64,000 nt of DNA, taken from assembly GCA_958298945.1 (NCBI GenBank), contig OY282610.1, forward strand, positions 34,355,667 to 34,419,666, in the 5' to 3' direction. A model generated the notes under the pieces. The model was not told the DNA's origin. It worked only from the letters and a program-made list of their open reading frames with translations, and made no database searches. The position numbers were made by a program, and so were the translations under genes. Source of the DNA: Atherix ibis. Its lineage: Eukaryota > Arthropoda > Insecta > Diptera > Athericidae. Shown piece by piece: positions 12,541 through 24,823 of the stretch (the stretch's first letter is position 1; each line of letters opens with the position of its first letter).

Positions 12541-13955
12541 ATAATATAGTCGTAGTCACATTACGTTCTTACAATTTTAACACATTGTTTGCTAGTTAAA
12601 TAATTCATATATAATTTTTTATTAAATAAATATCATCTTTAGTATTAACTATTTTACCTCGTTTATTTTGTATTTTTATTCGAAAATAATTTGATTACAG
12701 AATTTGGTAGATTTTTGCTATTTAAAAAAATATATCCCATTTAATAGGAGGAAATTTAACAAAATAATTATAAAATAATAAAGAAAGGAAAAAAATATCT
12801 ATAAAATACCAACAAAAAAAATCTACTACTATTTTTATTATTATAGTAAGTTATTTAAAAAAAAAACACCAAAATACTCGTACAATAGCAATAAGATAAA
12901 TTGATAAATGCGGAAATATTTGATTTTTCCATAAACCTACAAATAATAATAATGCAATTATCTATTGAATTCTACAAATGGCCAAACTCTCTAATAAGTT
13001 CATAGTAAAATTCATATTATAATTTATCAAAATCACCTGAAATTATTTATTGTTAGTAAAATAAATGACATCATATAAAAATTAATTATATTGTACGAAC
13101 ACATTCGAATCTGTACGGTTGGATGATGTTGGTCCCACTGTGTCTACGCATTATGTCAGAGGTGTCAAAAGTCATCCAAACGTAGATCTACCTAACAAAA
13201 TATGCCCGATGAAAACTTATCGGAATAGAAAGAAATCATTCCGTTCATACCGCAAATGGCCACCATAAAATAAGTAAACTTTTCTTCTATCGATACTCAT
13301 TCAATCGGTTATTATGTCATTGTCTTATTATTGATCATCTATTACTAATCAATTGGTTATATCTATTAGTCTTATTGAAAGTTTTATCAATCAGAAGGAA
13401 AAAAAAACCAAAATCAACCATAATCAATTGTGATGAAACTAACCGAAATAGTTTACCAACAAAATGTTTTCCACCTCTGACATTTTAGCCACAAAAATTA
13501 TTTTCTTTTTAGCACTTTTTTTATATTTCTTTTATTTATTTAAATTTTATCATATATATATTAAAATAATATTGTAACTAAAATTTTTAGCAATTTTTAC
13601 GATGTTCTTATTGTTGATGATAAATTTAATATAATTTCTCCAATCGCAAATTTCAATTTTTTTTATAGCAACCCACCTTTTTGGTTTCAAACAAATGACA
13701 AAGGGTGTTGGTATGACATTTCGGTCTGACCCATTTTAGGAGCTTCGATTGTAAGGTTTCAGGAATGAAGAATTTTTATTTTATTTTTTTATTATTTATT
13801 AAAGTTTTTTTTTTTTTAATTTAATCCTCATTTGACTGTAGAATTTATGTTGTTTTTTTCTCCCTTACAATCGTGACAGTCCTTTATATAAATAACTTAT
13901 GAGCAGAGTGAGACGATTACCATCTCGGAAATGACTTGAAATTGCATCAAGTGAA
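12541..13955. other. No gene recognised
   Basis: AT-rich spacer following the satellite. The segment at about 13090-13270 has a more balanced composition, but I see no domain, splice pattern or transposon end in it. Confidence 0.5.
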
Positions 13956-14100
13956 GACAGTCTCTGGCAAAAGTATTAGGCGCACTTATGTTGTTTATTT
14001 AACATTCAAAAAAAAATATTATTTTTAATGATTAAAGTATAAGTGAATTTTGGATTTGATTAGTCAAAATAGTCATGCACTGCTTCAATGCACTTTAACC
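13956..14100. mobile_element. Possible Tc1-like transposon end
   Basis: The sequence CAGTCTCTGGCAAAAGTATT at 13958-13977 has the look of a Tc1-type terminal repeat. I find no matching second end and no convincing transposase next to it, so this is a lone remnant at best. Confidence 0.3.
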
Positions 14101-14238
14101 AATGTCATATAAATAAGTTTGTACGATTTTGAAAGTAAAAAATGTAATTTTCTACACGTAATTATTATGAGGGACTATAAACGTCATGTCTTTTAACTAG
14201 TTTTTAGCTGATTTTCTAGCAACTTACCATGTATGGTA

Positions 14239-15235
14239 CGAGGGTCGTTCAATAAGTCCTTAGAAAAAGATGGAAAAAAACTGTTTTTAAAAAAAAAATT
14301 TTTTATTTTTCAACATAATCTCCTTTTACGTCGATACACTTTTCCAACAGTTTTTCCAAAATTTTTATCCCGTCCAAAAAATAGAATTTCGGAAGTTCTG
14401 CAGAATACTCATCCGTTTGAGCAATGACGTCCTCGTTGGAAGTGAACCGTCGTCCGCCAAGCCATTTCTTCAGATTGGGGAAAAGCAAATAGTCACTCGG
14501 GGCCAAATCTAGTGAATAAGCGGGATGCTGCAATAATTCCATTCTCAATTCCATAATTTTGGCCATGAAAACAGCACAGGTGTGCACACGCGCATTGTCC
14601 TGATGCAAGAGGATTTTCTTCTTCTCCAGATGGGGGTGTTTCTCTTTGATTTCCTCACTCAACCGTTGCAATAACGACGCGTAATACGCTCCTGTTATTG
14701 TTTTTCCTTTTTCCAAGTAGTCGATAAAAATGATGCCCTGCGAATCCCAAAAGACCGTGGCCATCACCTTGCGGGCCGATGGCACAGTTTTTGCCTTCTT
14801 CGGAGCCCGTTCACCCTTGAAAATCCACTGTGATGACTGTCTCTTCATTTCTGGAGTGTAGTAGTGTATCCAGGTTTCGTCCACAGTGTAATATCGACGA
14901 AGGAATTCGGCAGGATTGTGATGAAAGAGTGCCAACATAGCCTCAGAGTCCATTGCACGATTGCGCTTATTCTCTGAGAGCAAACGCGGCACCCATCTTG
15001 CCGAAATTTTTTTCACATACAATTTTTCATGCAAAATTGAAGAGACTGTACCTTGTAATCAACTTATTCGCGCACTTTAATTCGCCGATCGTTCAAAATC
15101 AGATCGTGGATTTTGTCGATGATTTCAGGAGTAGACACCTCAACTGGGCGTCCTGAACGACAGCTTTCCTGTCTCTTTACCGACACTACGAGCGCAATTT
15201 CTCGGATTTTCTAAGGACTTATTGCACGACCCTCG
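14239..15235 (-). mobile_element. Mariner element (irritans-like) with both inverted ends and TA duplication
   Basis: Near-complete but dead mariner. Both ends carry the same inverted terminal sequence (CGAGGGTCGTTCAATAAGTC at 14239; its complement ends at 15235, with one base changed to GTGCAATAAGTC), each flanked by the TA target duplication. The transposase is open for 243 codons on the minus strand (14303-15034). It shows WVPRLLSENK, the first catalytic Asp in TVDETWIHYYTPE, FIDYLEKGKTI, the second Asp in HQDNARVH, the third in APSDYLLF, and the C-terminal CIDVKGDYVEK. These blocks match the irritans-type subfamily to which Himar belongs. The N-terminal DNA-binding part is broken between 15035 and 15200: VEVSTPEIIDKIHDLILN is still readable, but stops and a deletion follow. 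At 997 bp it is shorter than the usual 1.3 kb. Confidence 0.9.
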
Positions 15236-15534
15236 TATTATGTGTAACTGAGCAGAGTACTTATCCCAATTTATCATTTCACCTAGTTTGGGGGGAAGAA
15301 TACTGAATTACACTCGGTGCTGACTACCAAACGGCAATTATCATACAAGATCCTAAGTCACAAACCCTTTCAAAATTTCTAGTCCTAAAAGTTGTTTAAA
15401 CCTTTCTGTTAATTGGTGAGCTACCACCCATTTACATAGCCTTTTCACCTTATGAATCAAATGCAGGTGTTACCATAATATCTGCGATATGCCCTAATTC
15501 AAATTCATTTAAAAATTACAAGGCTTAGTATAGC

Positions 15535-16500
15535 CCAATCATGGGTGTATATTCCATATTAAGGGTTTGTCCACGTTCAGTACTAGATACAGAACTTCAT
15601 TGTCTTGTGCAATGACACAGTCATTAAGATATATGGCGAGTAAGAGTTACGTGGACACTTTTTATTATCGACTTGGCAAACCAATTTCGGACGCTATCAA
15701 TTTGGATTTACAAAATTTTAGAAACCTGTTGAGGCTATTTGCTATGTGAAAGATAGTCCCTATAATCAGAATATGTAGTAAAATATGCGTTACAATAGAC
15801 AGGAATATCCGAAGTATTAATATTGTAGAGGATGGGACCAAATAAACTTCCTTGTGGGACACCAGCAAATATTGGAGATATATTCAAGAATTCATTGAGT
15901 TTATTTACTTTGAAATGGCGATTGGAAAAAAAACATTTTATCATCCTGTAATAATTGAAAGAAAGGATCTTAATTGAGTATTTCGAGTAAGTCTGTTTGT
16001 CAAATTCGAACGAAGAATCGAAAAATACACCGCGACAAGACTCTTTTCTTTCTAAAGAGGATGACTCGATGACACTTCCGAGTAGTGAATTGCTCGGAAT
16101 AGAAATCAAATTGGATAATAAAAGAATAAATGTAACGATTTTAATAGAGGATAAAAACAGCGGAGGAATATTTTTTTAAATATAAACTTATTGGTATGCG
16201 CTTTATTGGATTATAGAGCTTCTTAAGGAGGAGTTTGATAAAACTGGTAACTTTGGAAGGAGTGGTTACCTTTGCGGGAATGTAAATTTTGATTTCAATA
16301 GAAGAAGTTCTGTCTAGTATGTTCTCAATTATTTCTTTTTTATATTGGTCGGTTTTGGTATAGATTTTAATCCTTTTTTGGAAGGGGTACGTTGTTTTCT
16401 TGCAAGATAGAAATTGTCTTATTGCTGTCCATAATCTTCGATTTGTTGTGAGTGATAAAGTACAGTTTGTAAAGGGTTTTGTATTGTATTTTATAAGTAT
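15535..16500 (-). mobile_element. Decayed Jockey-like LINE fragment
   Basis: Reverse transcriptase debris on the minus strand, same family as the copies at 20.1-21.7, 35.7-37.7 and 62.5-63.4 kb. From high to low coordinates one can read RRLWTAIRQFLSCKKT (about 16400), SSSLERKESCRGVFF (about 16050), CFFSNRHFKVN, GVPQGSLFGPILYNINTSDI, and the catalytic YADD position, here mutated to YSDY (about 15775). A thumb segment with YLVLNVDKPLIWN follows near 15570. The longest open piece is 124 codons (15735-16109). Many substitutions and frameshifts make it older than the + strand copies. The limits are approximate. Confidence 0.75.
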
Positions 16501-16602
16501 TATTTTGCTGACTAAAATTTAAAATAATATTATTTATTTTTAATTGAATGTAGCACTCAATATTCGAAATTTATTTCGAACACGTTTTAAAGTTCGATTA
16601 TA

Positions 16603-17810
16603 CAGGATGCGTTTTATGTTCTAGGTTGAAGTTTTTCTTTAACAACTTTTAAATAAAACACAATTTTATAATTAATATTTTATTGATTGATTATATAGTC
16701 TTTAGCATTACACAATACATGGAATATGATTTCGCTCTGACCGTGGCGCAAAGGTGAGCACTTTTAAGCACATTTTTCATAACATATTTGAAACTTCTGG
16801 TGTTATTTAAGCAATTTTGTTTCGAATGTACTTCTTAAGCATCAAGATTATGGTTGGATTTTTAGTGTACACTTTTTCCTTCAAGGGCCCATATGAAAAA
16901 ATCGAGAGAGTTCAAATCAGGGGATCGTGGGGGCCAGTTGATATCACCACTTTTTGACATTATTTGGCTGGGAAAAATTTATCTCAAAATTTACATTATA
17001 CGAGTAGCATAAGCTGTGTATGATGTGCCACCGTCTTGTTGGAACCACATTTTTTTTTAGGCCTAATTGCTCCAATTCGGATAGAAGAAAGTTTTCCAAC
17101 ATGTCCCGATAGCGGTCACCAGTAACTGTTACACCATTGCTTCCAGCATCCTCAAAGAAATATTGACCAATAATGCCGCTAGCCCAAATGCCGCACCATA
17201 CGAGGGTAAAGTGGTCTTTGATGTATCAGTTGAGGATTTTCAGTGCCCCAGTATTGGCTGTTCTATTTATTAAGAAAGCTAGCCAAGTCGAAGTGTGCTT
17301 CATCGCTTATAATTATATTTAACAAAAATGGTGGTCGTCTACACGGAGCTGTAAAACTCAAGCAGCTGTTGTGTCAATTCGTCTTTAAGAATTTTAAACG
17401 AAGAAGCAAATTTTCTTTGAGAATTTTTAACAATATTCCCAATTCTTGTGCACGGCGTCGATGAGAGGTACCTGGACATTCAGTAACACTCTGCCTAACT
17501 GCATGCATCTTTTCAGGTGTTCGTTGGTTCAATTGTCGCCCAGTCTTCACTTTATCTCCCAGTTTATGCATATTTAAGGGTTAAAATTATTCATTAAAAG
17601 CTGAACGGTTGACTTGCTCGGCGTATGGTTAATACAAAAAAAGTTACGTAATTTTCTCAGCGTATTAACAATTGAACAATTATTTAAATAAAACGTTTCA
17701 ATCATTTCAACACATTAAAATGCTAGAACTATCAAATGTCAATAGACAAATATTATTTAAAATAAAATGGCGGCCAAACAAAATCGATCTGGAAGATAAA
17801 AAGCACTCTG
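16603..17810 (-). mobile_element. IS630-like (Tc1/mariner superfamily) element with inverted ends
   Basis: The two ends are imperfect inverted repeats: CAGGATGCGTTTTATGTTCT from 16603 on the plus strand, and CAGAGTGCTTTTTATCTTCC read inward from 17810 on the minus strand. Both are flanked by TA. Between them the minus strand carries a frame-broken DDE transposase: a helix-turn-helix-linker region with KVKTGRQLNQRTPEKMHAVR (about 17550), then the first catalytic block ISDEAHFDLASFLNK near 17280-17320, and YWGTENPQLIHQRPLYP. Further along come a WFQQDG-like stretch after shifts near 17040 and a DLNSLDFF-like third block near 16910. These match insect IS630-like transposases with the signature SDEAHFWLN-YVNKQN. 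Multiple stops show it is dead. Confidence 0.75.
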
Positions 17811-20119
17811 TACTTATTTAGAGTGAAAATACTCTCTGGAAAATGTGTCTTAAATAAGGGTTATAGAGAATTCCAAATGTACACTGCCATCTCGTTGAAA
17901 TTAAAAGCAACTCTAAGTATTTATGAATTTACAGTGATTTTAAATTGGTCTGACAGGATAACACAATTACTATGTTATACTACCAATAACAGTCAATAAA
18001 AAGTGGATGATTTCTTTCTTAGTTTTACAAAATTATTTTTGAAAAACTTCTTGATTTTATCAAATGATTTGCCAAAAAAATAATATCTTAACTTACGAGT
18101 ATGATCTGATATTAAATCAAGGTTATTTAGTATAAGTATTTAGCAAAGAATTATTTAAACGAATAATGACAAATTTTATATTTTCCTTTCTTAGTTAAAA
18201 TTAAATGAACAAATTTATTTTCAACTACGAGTATAGTGTTAGGAGTTACTTTTTCCTGTGACTGTACAGTTGGCGGTCATCAGGCAATATGGAGAAGAAA
18301 GAAGGGCATAATCTCTTGTATTTTGATGATGGAAACAAGATTCAATGGATAAGCAAATATTTGGGAAGAAATATCATAAAATTTCCGATTACACAATTTG
18401 ATCTTGAACGTGTTGAATTTCTCTTTGGTCATATGCTGTTGGAGATCGGATTGGCAACGGGCTGCGCCCAAAACTGGTTAGTACATACCAAAATGAAGAC
18501 GTCGACTATGTTCGGTGGCTGCCCATTAATATGAGGTAGGTGAGCTGAGTGCCCAAAACTGGCAGTTTTCACCTGTTGTCTTGTGCCGTTGGCCTACGCA
18601 CAAAAAGAGTGTTCCACAAGTCCGATCACTTTCGGTTTCGATCATGAATGAACCTCGACCAGCAATATTGGTCAGTTAAATTCGCTTTAAAAGAAAAGAA
18701 ATTTACAAAAGCCAATCATGACCATGTGCTTTTTGGTATGGAATTCTCTGTCTTTGCTGTGTCATAAAATTTTAAAATTCCAAAATTAACCATTTCTGAT
18801 TTCGATAAAAAAGATTCAAGTTAACGAAAGCAAACGAGAATACGAAGGAAGAAGCTAATCCTTGCGTAATAATTTACCAAAAACTGGTTAATCGAAAATT
18901 TCTTTGATTCGATCATAAAACCATCAATGCCGGAGTTTCAAATAAATTCTCATCCGTCTTAGCTGAACAGAAAAAATAGAAAATATATTTTTTATCACAT
19001 CACCATTATTAGTATTTCCCGGCAAAATCTTCGACTGTAATTTATTAGAAAAGACTTTAGAATAGAAATCATCAAATTAGTTTCGATACTACTTGTTAAA
19101 AGAATGTCAGTTAATTTTTATATATTAGCTAATTTTTTTGTTAATTTTTGTATTTTTATTGGTTCTACGGCTTCAAACGAGTCGCTGCTATTCCCATAAT
19201 TACGGATGTGGTTTGTTGGCTGTTGCTATAATTAAAAATGTGTAGAAACTATTTTTTTTGTTGTTGTTTTAACAATCATTCGCATAATAGAAATTGTCAA
19301 ATCAATTTTATTAATAATTAGTAAATTTTGATAATAATAGTTTTTTGTTGAATCGATTTTGTTTTTTTTTCTTTTACTTTTCAGAAGAATAATCCTCATC
19401 AATTTAGACTATGAAGACTACTACTTGTAACACAAAAAAGAGAGGATGAAACCTTTATTTTATTACAGATAAAAACCTGTTCAATAATAAAACTTGTTTT
19501 GTTTTAATAAAATTATTGTTAAATTTTAGTGGATATTTTTTTTTTTATAACTAAAATAGTTATTCGTAAAGGTTGTTGTAGCAGGTGTCCTACAAGAACT
19601 TTTCGTAGCACAATTTAATTAGACAAATTATATTTTGAGGAGATTCTTCTGTCAAAAATAAAAAGAATTGTATTAGGTAATATATATATTTTTAAAAATA
19701 CTATAGTAATTTTTTTTTTAAATGGAAAAAAAACTTCTATAATTTGGTTATATTATACAAAAAACATTATTTTCTCTTGTACTGCCAATTTTATAGTTTA
19801 AAAAGTATAGCCCTGTTATTTGATAGTTATTATTAAAAATAATTTTTTTTTCTAAGATAATTTTTGTTTATCTCAATATTTACCATTTTATATTATAAAT
19901 TTTCTAATTAACCATCGAATGTAGAAATGATACGCCGATTGGGTGCTGGAACAACACGATTTTGATGCTGATTTTTAGAAAAAAAATTCTTCAACGATGA
20001 TTCTCATTTCTAACTTGATGGGGGGGACACGTCAACAAGCAAAAATTGCCAGATATGGGGTTCTACCTACAAAAAACTATGAAAAAACCATTCTATCTGC
20101 AAAAATTGACTATAAAAAG
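17811..20119. other. No recognised gene; compositionally richer patch at 18.24-18.70 kb
   Basis: Mostly AT-rich DNA. The segment 18240-18700 is noticeably less AT-rich and contains an 81-codon frame starting at 18289 (+) (MEKKEGHNLLYFDDGNKI). It has no domain I recognise, no convincing splice pattern, and GCCCAAAACTGG repeated at about 18467 and 18552. It could be an old transposon or gene fragment. The remainder holds only A/T runs. Confidence 0.45.
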
Positions 20120-21720
20120 GGCAGTACAGGACAATCATCTCACACAAGTGGATTATGATGATAGGATAAACGGGAGTGAAATTTTTGATAGCGGGAAATC
20201 CACAGGTCTTGAGCAAAGGGAATATTTAGATCACGATGTATAACTTTGTTACGAACATAAAAGGGGGCATCAACAATTTTAAGGAGGATCTGGGATTGTA
20301 AGGCCTAGACGCGATAGAAATTCGAACGTCTCGTTGAACAGCAAAGTTCAATTCCATATGTCCAAATAGGTTTTATAATTATCTTGTATATTAAAAGTAG
20401 TCGTGCGTTTATCCAGTAGTCTAAGAAGTTGTCGGTAACGTCTAGTGACTTCAAGTATTTTTAGTCTAGTATGAGGGTTAATCTCTTGTCCAAGTAAAGT
20501 CCCAAATAACGTACTTTATCATATCGTAGAATCATGTTGCTCTTAAGGTATTAAGGGGAAAGGTTTTCCTACCACTTCATATAGAGTAAAAGTAATGTGA
20601 GCACTTTTGTGTTCATTTACCCTCACTCTCCATCTCTTAAGCCAGGATTGAAGGTTCTGAATATGGGATTGTAAATTATTGGAAGCTATGTCAGAATTTG
20701 TATTGGTAGCAAGTATGGCCGTATCATCTGCATAAGTATTATGATCAGATGAAATGTAATGGGTATAAATATTATATAAAATGGTACCAAGAATACTGCC
20801 TTGTGGTACACCGGCTAGAATAGGATATATTTCCGAGGATTCTGAGTTGATTGTTACTTTGAAATGACATTGGGAGAGATTCCAATTAATGGTAAGATAG
20901 TATGTTGAAGGAAGAAAGCTTTTGAATTTCCAGAGGAGTCCAGGATGTCATACATGATCAAAAGTTTGGGAGACATTAAAAAATACTCCTAGGAAATACT
21001 CTTTTCTATCAAGAGAGAATGCAATGCGATCAACCACATGATGACATTGCTGAATTGTAGAGTATTCAGATCGGAAGCTAAATTGGTGATCAGGAATAAT
21101 TTTTTCATTAACTAGGATTGGGTAGAGTAGTTTTAATAAGAGTTTTTTTAAAAATCTTACCAAGGATTGGTAGGATGCTGGGAAGTCTATAGGAAAAAGG
21201 ATTTATTAAGGGGGCTTTATTTGGCTTAGGAATTATTTTAATTATAGAGAATTTTCAGAGTAAGGGAAAATATAGGTTGTGCACAGGATACCACTAAAAA
21301 TGTATGTAATGAAAACTTCAGAATAGGAGTTGTTATTAGATCATAACCAGGAGCTTTTTTATTGGGAACGTGCTGAATAGTAAATTTAATTTTCGATGGC
21401 TGGAAATTTTTGGGAAGAAGACTCATAGGGACTGGGAATGTTAGTTCTTCGATAATTTTGTTAGTATGTAATTTATCTTCTATATCATTATGTGGAGCAA
21501 AATTCTTTGCCAAATATTTAGCAAATACTTTAGCTTTTTCTTTCTCTGTTTATGCCCAACTACCGTCATTTTATTTCAGTGGGTGTGATGTTCTTTTGTA
21601 TAAAAGTATTCGTGTAGTGGCTTCCCATTAAGAAATATTGTCACTAATCGATCTTGTGTGTAATGCCATGCCGTTTATTATAGTGTATATTTTGTTAAGT
21701 TCATTAACTTAATCTTTAAA
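20120..21720 (-). mobile_element. Decayed Jockey-like LINE fragment
   Basis: Second minus-strand copy of the Jockey-like family. In reading order: HPLK-NDGSWA near 21570, then an open 91-codon piece at 21238-21513 with KNFAPHNDIEDKL, FPVPMSLLPKNFQPSKI and NKKAPGYDLI. A 71-codon piece at 20948-21163 has IPDHQFSFRSEYSTIQQCHH and GVFFNVSQTFDHV. Past several breaks come a PQGSILGTILYNIY-like block near 20800, YLGLYLDKRLTL near 20500, KPIWTYGIELC near 20370, and FYVRNKVIHRDLNIPFAQD near 20240. It covers nearly the whole RT and the C-terminal domain. The start codon and endonuclease are absent. Confidence 0.78.
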
Positions 21721-22490
21721 TATCAAATTGCAATTTTACACGTATTAAAATCGATTTTATAAAAAATACAATTTTTCTTAAATATTTTTAAATTACTCGT
21801 ATTTTTTTGCAAAAATTTCACACGTTTCTACAAAATTGAATTGTTTTATATTGGCTTCGCCAGACTTTAAATATTTATTAAATTCTAAAAGTTAGTATTA
21901 TTGATAAATAATAACTTCTCTTAAATTAATTGATACTAAAGACCATTTGGCGACAGGAAAGTATTCGAACTCTAGTACGTTTACTTACTAGTCGACAAAA
22001 ATTCACTCGATTATGCCACGGCAGAGGACAAAAAAATATTAACAAATTGGTTGGCCCTGATTTTAACATAAATTTTACGATTTCACAATTTCTCTCAAAT
22101 TGTAAAGTTGTTTGCAAATTATATTTTCGGCTTGTATTATAGTGTCGGTAAAATTTACTCTCTGCATATAACAGTTTTGAAAAATTATTTTTCTTTCAAT
22201 TGGTTTATTTTGATTTGCATTATTATATAAAAAAAAAAATTAATTATTTTCTTAAGTAAAAACTGTATAAAAATTCCCAAAAACAAAAGTCAAAATCATT
22301 TACTTCTAAATGAGTTCAAAGCTCGATCAACTAATGTATGAAGATCACGTTTGCCAAGAAGAATTGTTGAAAACGAAACGTTTCCACAAGTTAGGCTTTC
22401 CGAAATTTACTTTCGATTTCGTTAGTGGAATTAGCATAAAAAAAGAAAAACAAAATTGAAGAGAATAGGATAGAATAATATCGCGAAATA
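21721..22490. other. No gene recognised; one 48-codon frame
   Basis: AT-rich spacer. A small open frame at 22311-22457 (+) begins MSSKLDQLMYEDHVCQEELL and has a protein-like composition with two His and one Cys. It has no known domain and no conserved context visible here. It lies just upstream of the CLCA-like pseudogene and could belong to the same decayed locus. Confidence 0.35.
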
Positions 22491-22494
22491 CCTT

Positions 22495-23014
22495 GAAACA
22501 CCTTGAAATGCTACGGAACACGAGCTTCTCTGGGTACCGGTTTTAATGATGATACCAACGCAGCTCGTGACAACAGTGCTGGGGGGGGCCAAATAGTCTC
22601 ATCGGATTTCTCCTCCGCCAAATGAAATTGCGGATTTAACAGCTTCTAGAACATATTCAGGAAAATATCGTTTAGATTGGTAGTGGGGCACATAATGAAA
22701 ATTTCAGTTTCTCATAGGGTGGGATTTTACGAATTGCAATTGCTCTTGGGTGCAGTCAGTGATTTGATAGCACCGTGAAGTGGGGGAGAAGCCAAAAGTT
22801 TTCCAATAAGAATTACTGTTTCTGCTGGCGCTTATTGTATTTACAGTGTGCTTGTATGCGAAAAAGCAGAGACAAAAGAAAATGGCTGGAGAAATTTCAA
22901 AAATGCACGGACGATCTTAACGATCATAAAAGTGGGAAATCTGCATCTAACACGTATGATCCGCTGGTATCCCCTTTGGAATATCAAAGACTTACAGTAA
23001 AATTATTATGTTAA
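22495..23014 (+). pseudogene. CLCA-like (calcium-activated chloride channel regulator) pseudogene fragment
   Basis: The plus strand, allowing for frameshifts and stops, reads as the C-terminal end of a CLCA-type protein. GFNDDTNAARDNSAGGGQIV (22550-22600) runs into SSDF. After a one-base shift it continues PPPNEIADLTASRTYSGKYR with LDW (about 22612-22680), which corresponds to the family's conserved PP-x-I-x-DL-x-A ... L-x-W segment that opens the fibronectin-like domain. After further breaks a hydrophobic stretch LLFLLALIVFTVCLY followed by AKKQRQKKM (about 22820-22880) looks like a membrane anchor with a basic stop-transfer. The tail NTYDPLVSPLEYQRL follows in another frame. CLCA proteins are secreted or membrane-attached metalloprotease-like regulators of chloride conductance. 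The rest of the gene is not in view. The assignment rests on motif memory, not on a search. Confidence 0.4.
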
Positions 23015-23940
23015 ATATTACAAATACATTCATATAAATAAAACATAGAAAACAATTTCCCATATCGATCATGATATCCGTAATTACACGATTTAACACC
23101 GATTTATTATGTACTCTGTAACTGATTACATCAACATCGCATTAACATCGCATAGCATCGCATTATCTTAACCGGCACACTAACGCACTCTACCCCAAAG
23201 TTGTAGGAGACTATTGACTATTGAGCTTCTTCGCTTTTCATTCCATCCATCCCGTTTTGATTCGTGTTGATTATTTATTTATGTACTTTTTAAGGTATAT
23301 TTTATAGGTAAAGAAAAACAACAACAAAAAATTATAATGAAAACCCAAGAGTAGGTTTTTGGAGAATAGTCAAAAACGCCATAAAAGATGATAGTGAACT
23401 AACTACCTATGGTATGTCGGAAAGGTAGAGAGTTGGGACCACTCTTATAATAATGAAGATGCTTTGGTCAGACCGACATGGTCGATGGGGTGGGGAGTTT
23501 CAGTGGTGGGAATGAAGATAACGTTTGGAGACGTTCAACTCTCACATTCAGATACAAAGAATATGCTTGATTTGCGATGCCTGAAAGTGAGAGTGCTAGA
23601 ATAAACGTTTTTTTTTTTTTTTTTTTTTTTTTGTTACCTGTATTGTGGTTGTTGTGTCGTATAGGTATGTGTATAAGCTTATGCATTCCAATCGACTGTG
23701 GAGCATCAGAAAAAGCGCGGCAAAATAAAAATAAAGAAAAAAAATTATAATATGGAGAAAAACTGATAGGGGCAGAGAAAGAAAGAGACAAATACAAATA
23801 ATAAATGAGAAAAAAAATGAAAATGTCAAAATGAAAACACAAAAGCTCAGCAGCTCAAAATTGTTGTATTTTTGTCGGTTTTTTTTTGAAATTTTTTTTT
23901 TTTTTTAAAATAAAACAAAAACAAAAAACGCATTTTTACC
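23015..23940. other. Less AT-rich upstream region, no coding signal
   Basis: The segment 23400-23700 is richer in G than its surroundings and lies just upstream of the candidate promoter, so it may hold control elements. CATCGCAT occurs three times within 23137-23165. A 25-base T run lies at 23608-23632. Open frames on the minus strand here are caused by that run and by low-complexity TTC-rich sequence. Confidence 0.4.
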
Positions 23941-23964
23941 GAATTTCGAGTATTTAAGCTTTGA

Positions 23965-24034
23965 TTATAAGATTTTCCCATTTAGTTACTGTGACAGTCA
24001 ACTCGTAGTTAACATCGAGTGGACACGGAGACGT
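23965..24034 (+). promoter_or_regulatory. Candidate core promoter (TATA, Inr, DPE-like)
   Basis: TATAAG at 23966-23971 lies 34 bases before a GTCAACTC initiator-like site with A at 24000. An AGACGT matching the downstream promoter element consensus follows at 24029-24034, about 30 bases after the A. Local composition becomes less AT-rich exactly here. The spacing is near, not at, the ideal values. If real, it would start the long first exon of the ZP gene, or of another transcript. Confidence 0.4.
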
Positions 24035-24823
24035 CCAAAAATTAACTTTGGCACAGAATAACTCCTTCTGTGTCCTTTTCAGCTTTGATTAAATCGTCAA
24101 TTTTTTTTTTTTTTAAATGGTATATAGTAAATATTTTTCATATTTCTAAAAATTTTACTATCATTTTTTTTTTGTGATAATTAATAAATTTTTAATAAAA
24201 GAAGACAGTTTGTCAAAAACAAACAAAAAAAAAACAGTTTGGACAAATATAATCGAAATTTAAATATAAAAATAAATATTTATTAAAAAAGCTAAAAAAA
24301 AAATAAATATAGATAAAAAATTAAGATACAAAAATTTAAATAATACTCGTAAAAAAGTTTACAAAAAAAAAAAACTTAAAAATTCCTGTGTTAATGCAAA
24401 AATATCAAAAATCCTGTAAAAAAAAATTGCAGAATTCTTTTTTTTCTTTTTTCCAATTTTTTTCCATTTTTTTCTTTTAAATAAAAAAGAAAATTTCGGA
24501 AATTAATTTGAAGAAGGATATACGAATTTTTTCATAATACATAAGAGAAGGACTAATTCTAAAATAAAGTGACTAAAACAAGAAAAATTTTAATAAGTTA
24601 AATATTTAAATTTTTTTTTTTACAGTTTAAAAATCATCGTCAATGTGATTTTTGTTTTTAGTAATAAAAAAAAAAAACAAAACGAAATAAAAAAAACTAT
24701 AAAGGATTTTTTTTCAAACAATTCTCTTGTGTTTCTTGTTATTATTTGATGCAATGATAAATGAACTTTAGTGTGAAAACATCTATTACAACTTTTAAGG
24801 ATATCGGACTTAATTGTAATAAG
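24000..24823 (+). other. Possible 5' non-coding exon of the ZP gene
   Basis: From the candidate start at 24000 the sequence runs to a good splice donor AAG|GTATGAA at 24823/24824. No long reading frame lies in between, so it would be untranslated. The nearest convincing downstream acceptor on the same strand is at 38908. This link is an inference across 14 kb and would need transcript data. Confidence 0.35.

Noticed and set aside
20046..20243. 65-codon plus-strand frame
   Set aside because: Its second half is antisense to the minus-strand LINE C-terminal domain; no independent support.
23468..23842. 124-codon minus-strand frame
   Set aside because: Low-complexity translation of a T25/A-rich and TTC-rich stretch; no domain.
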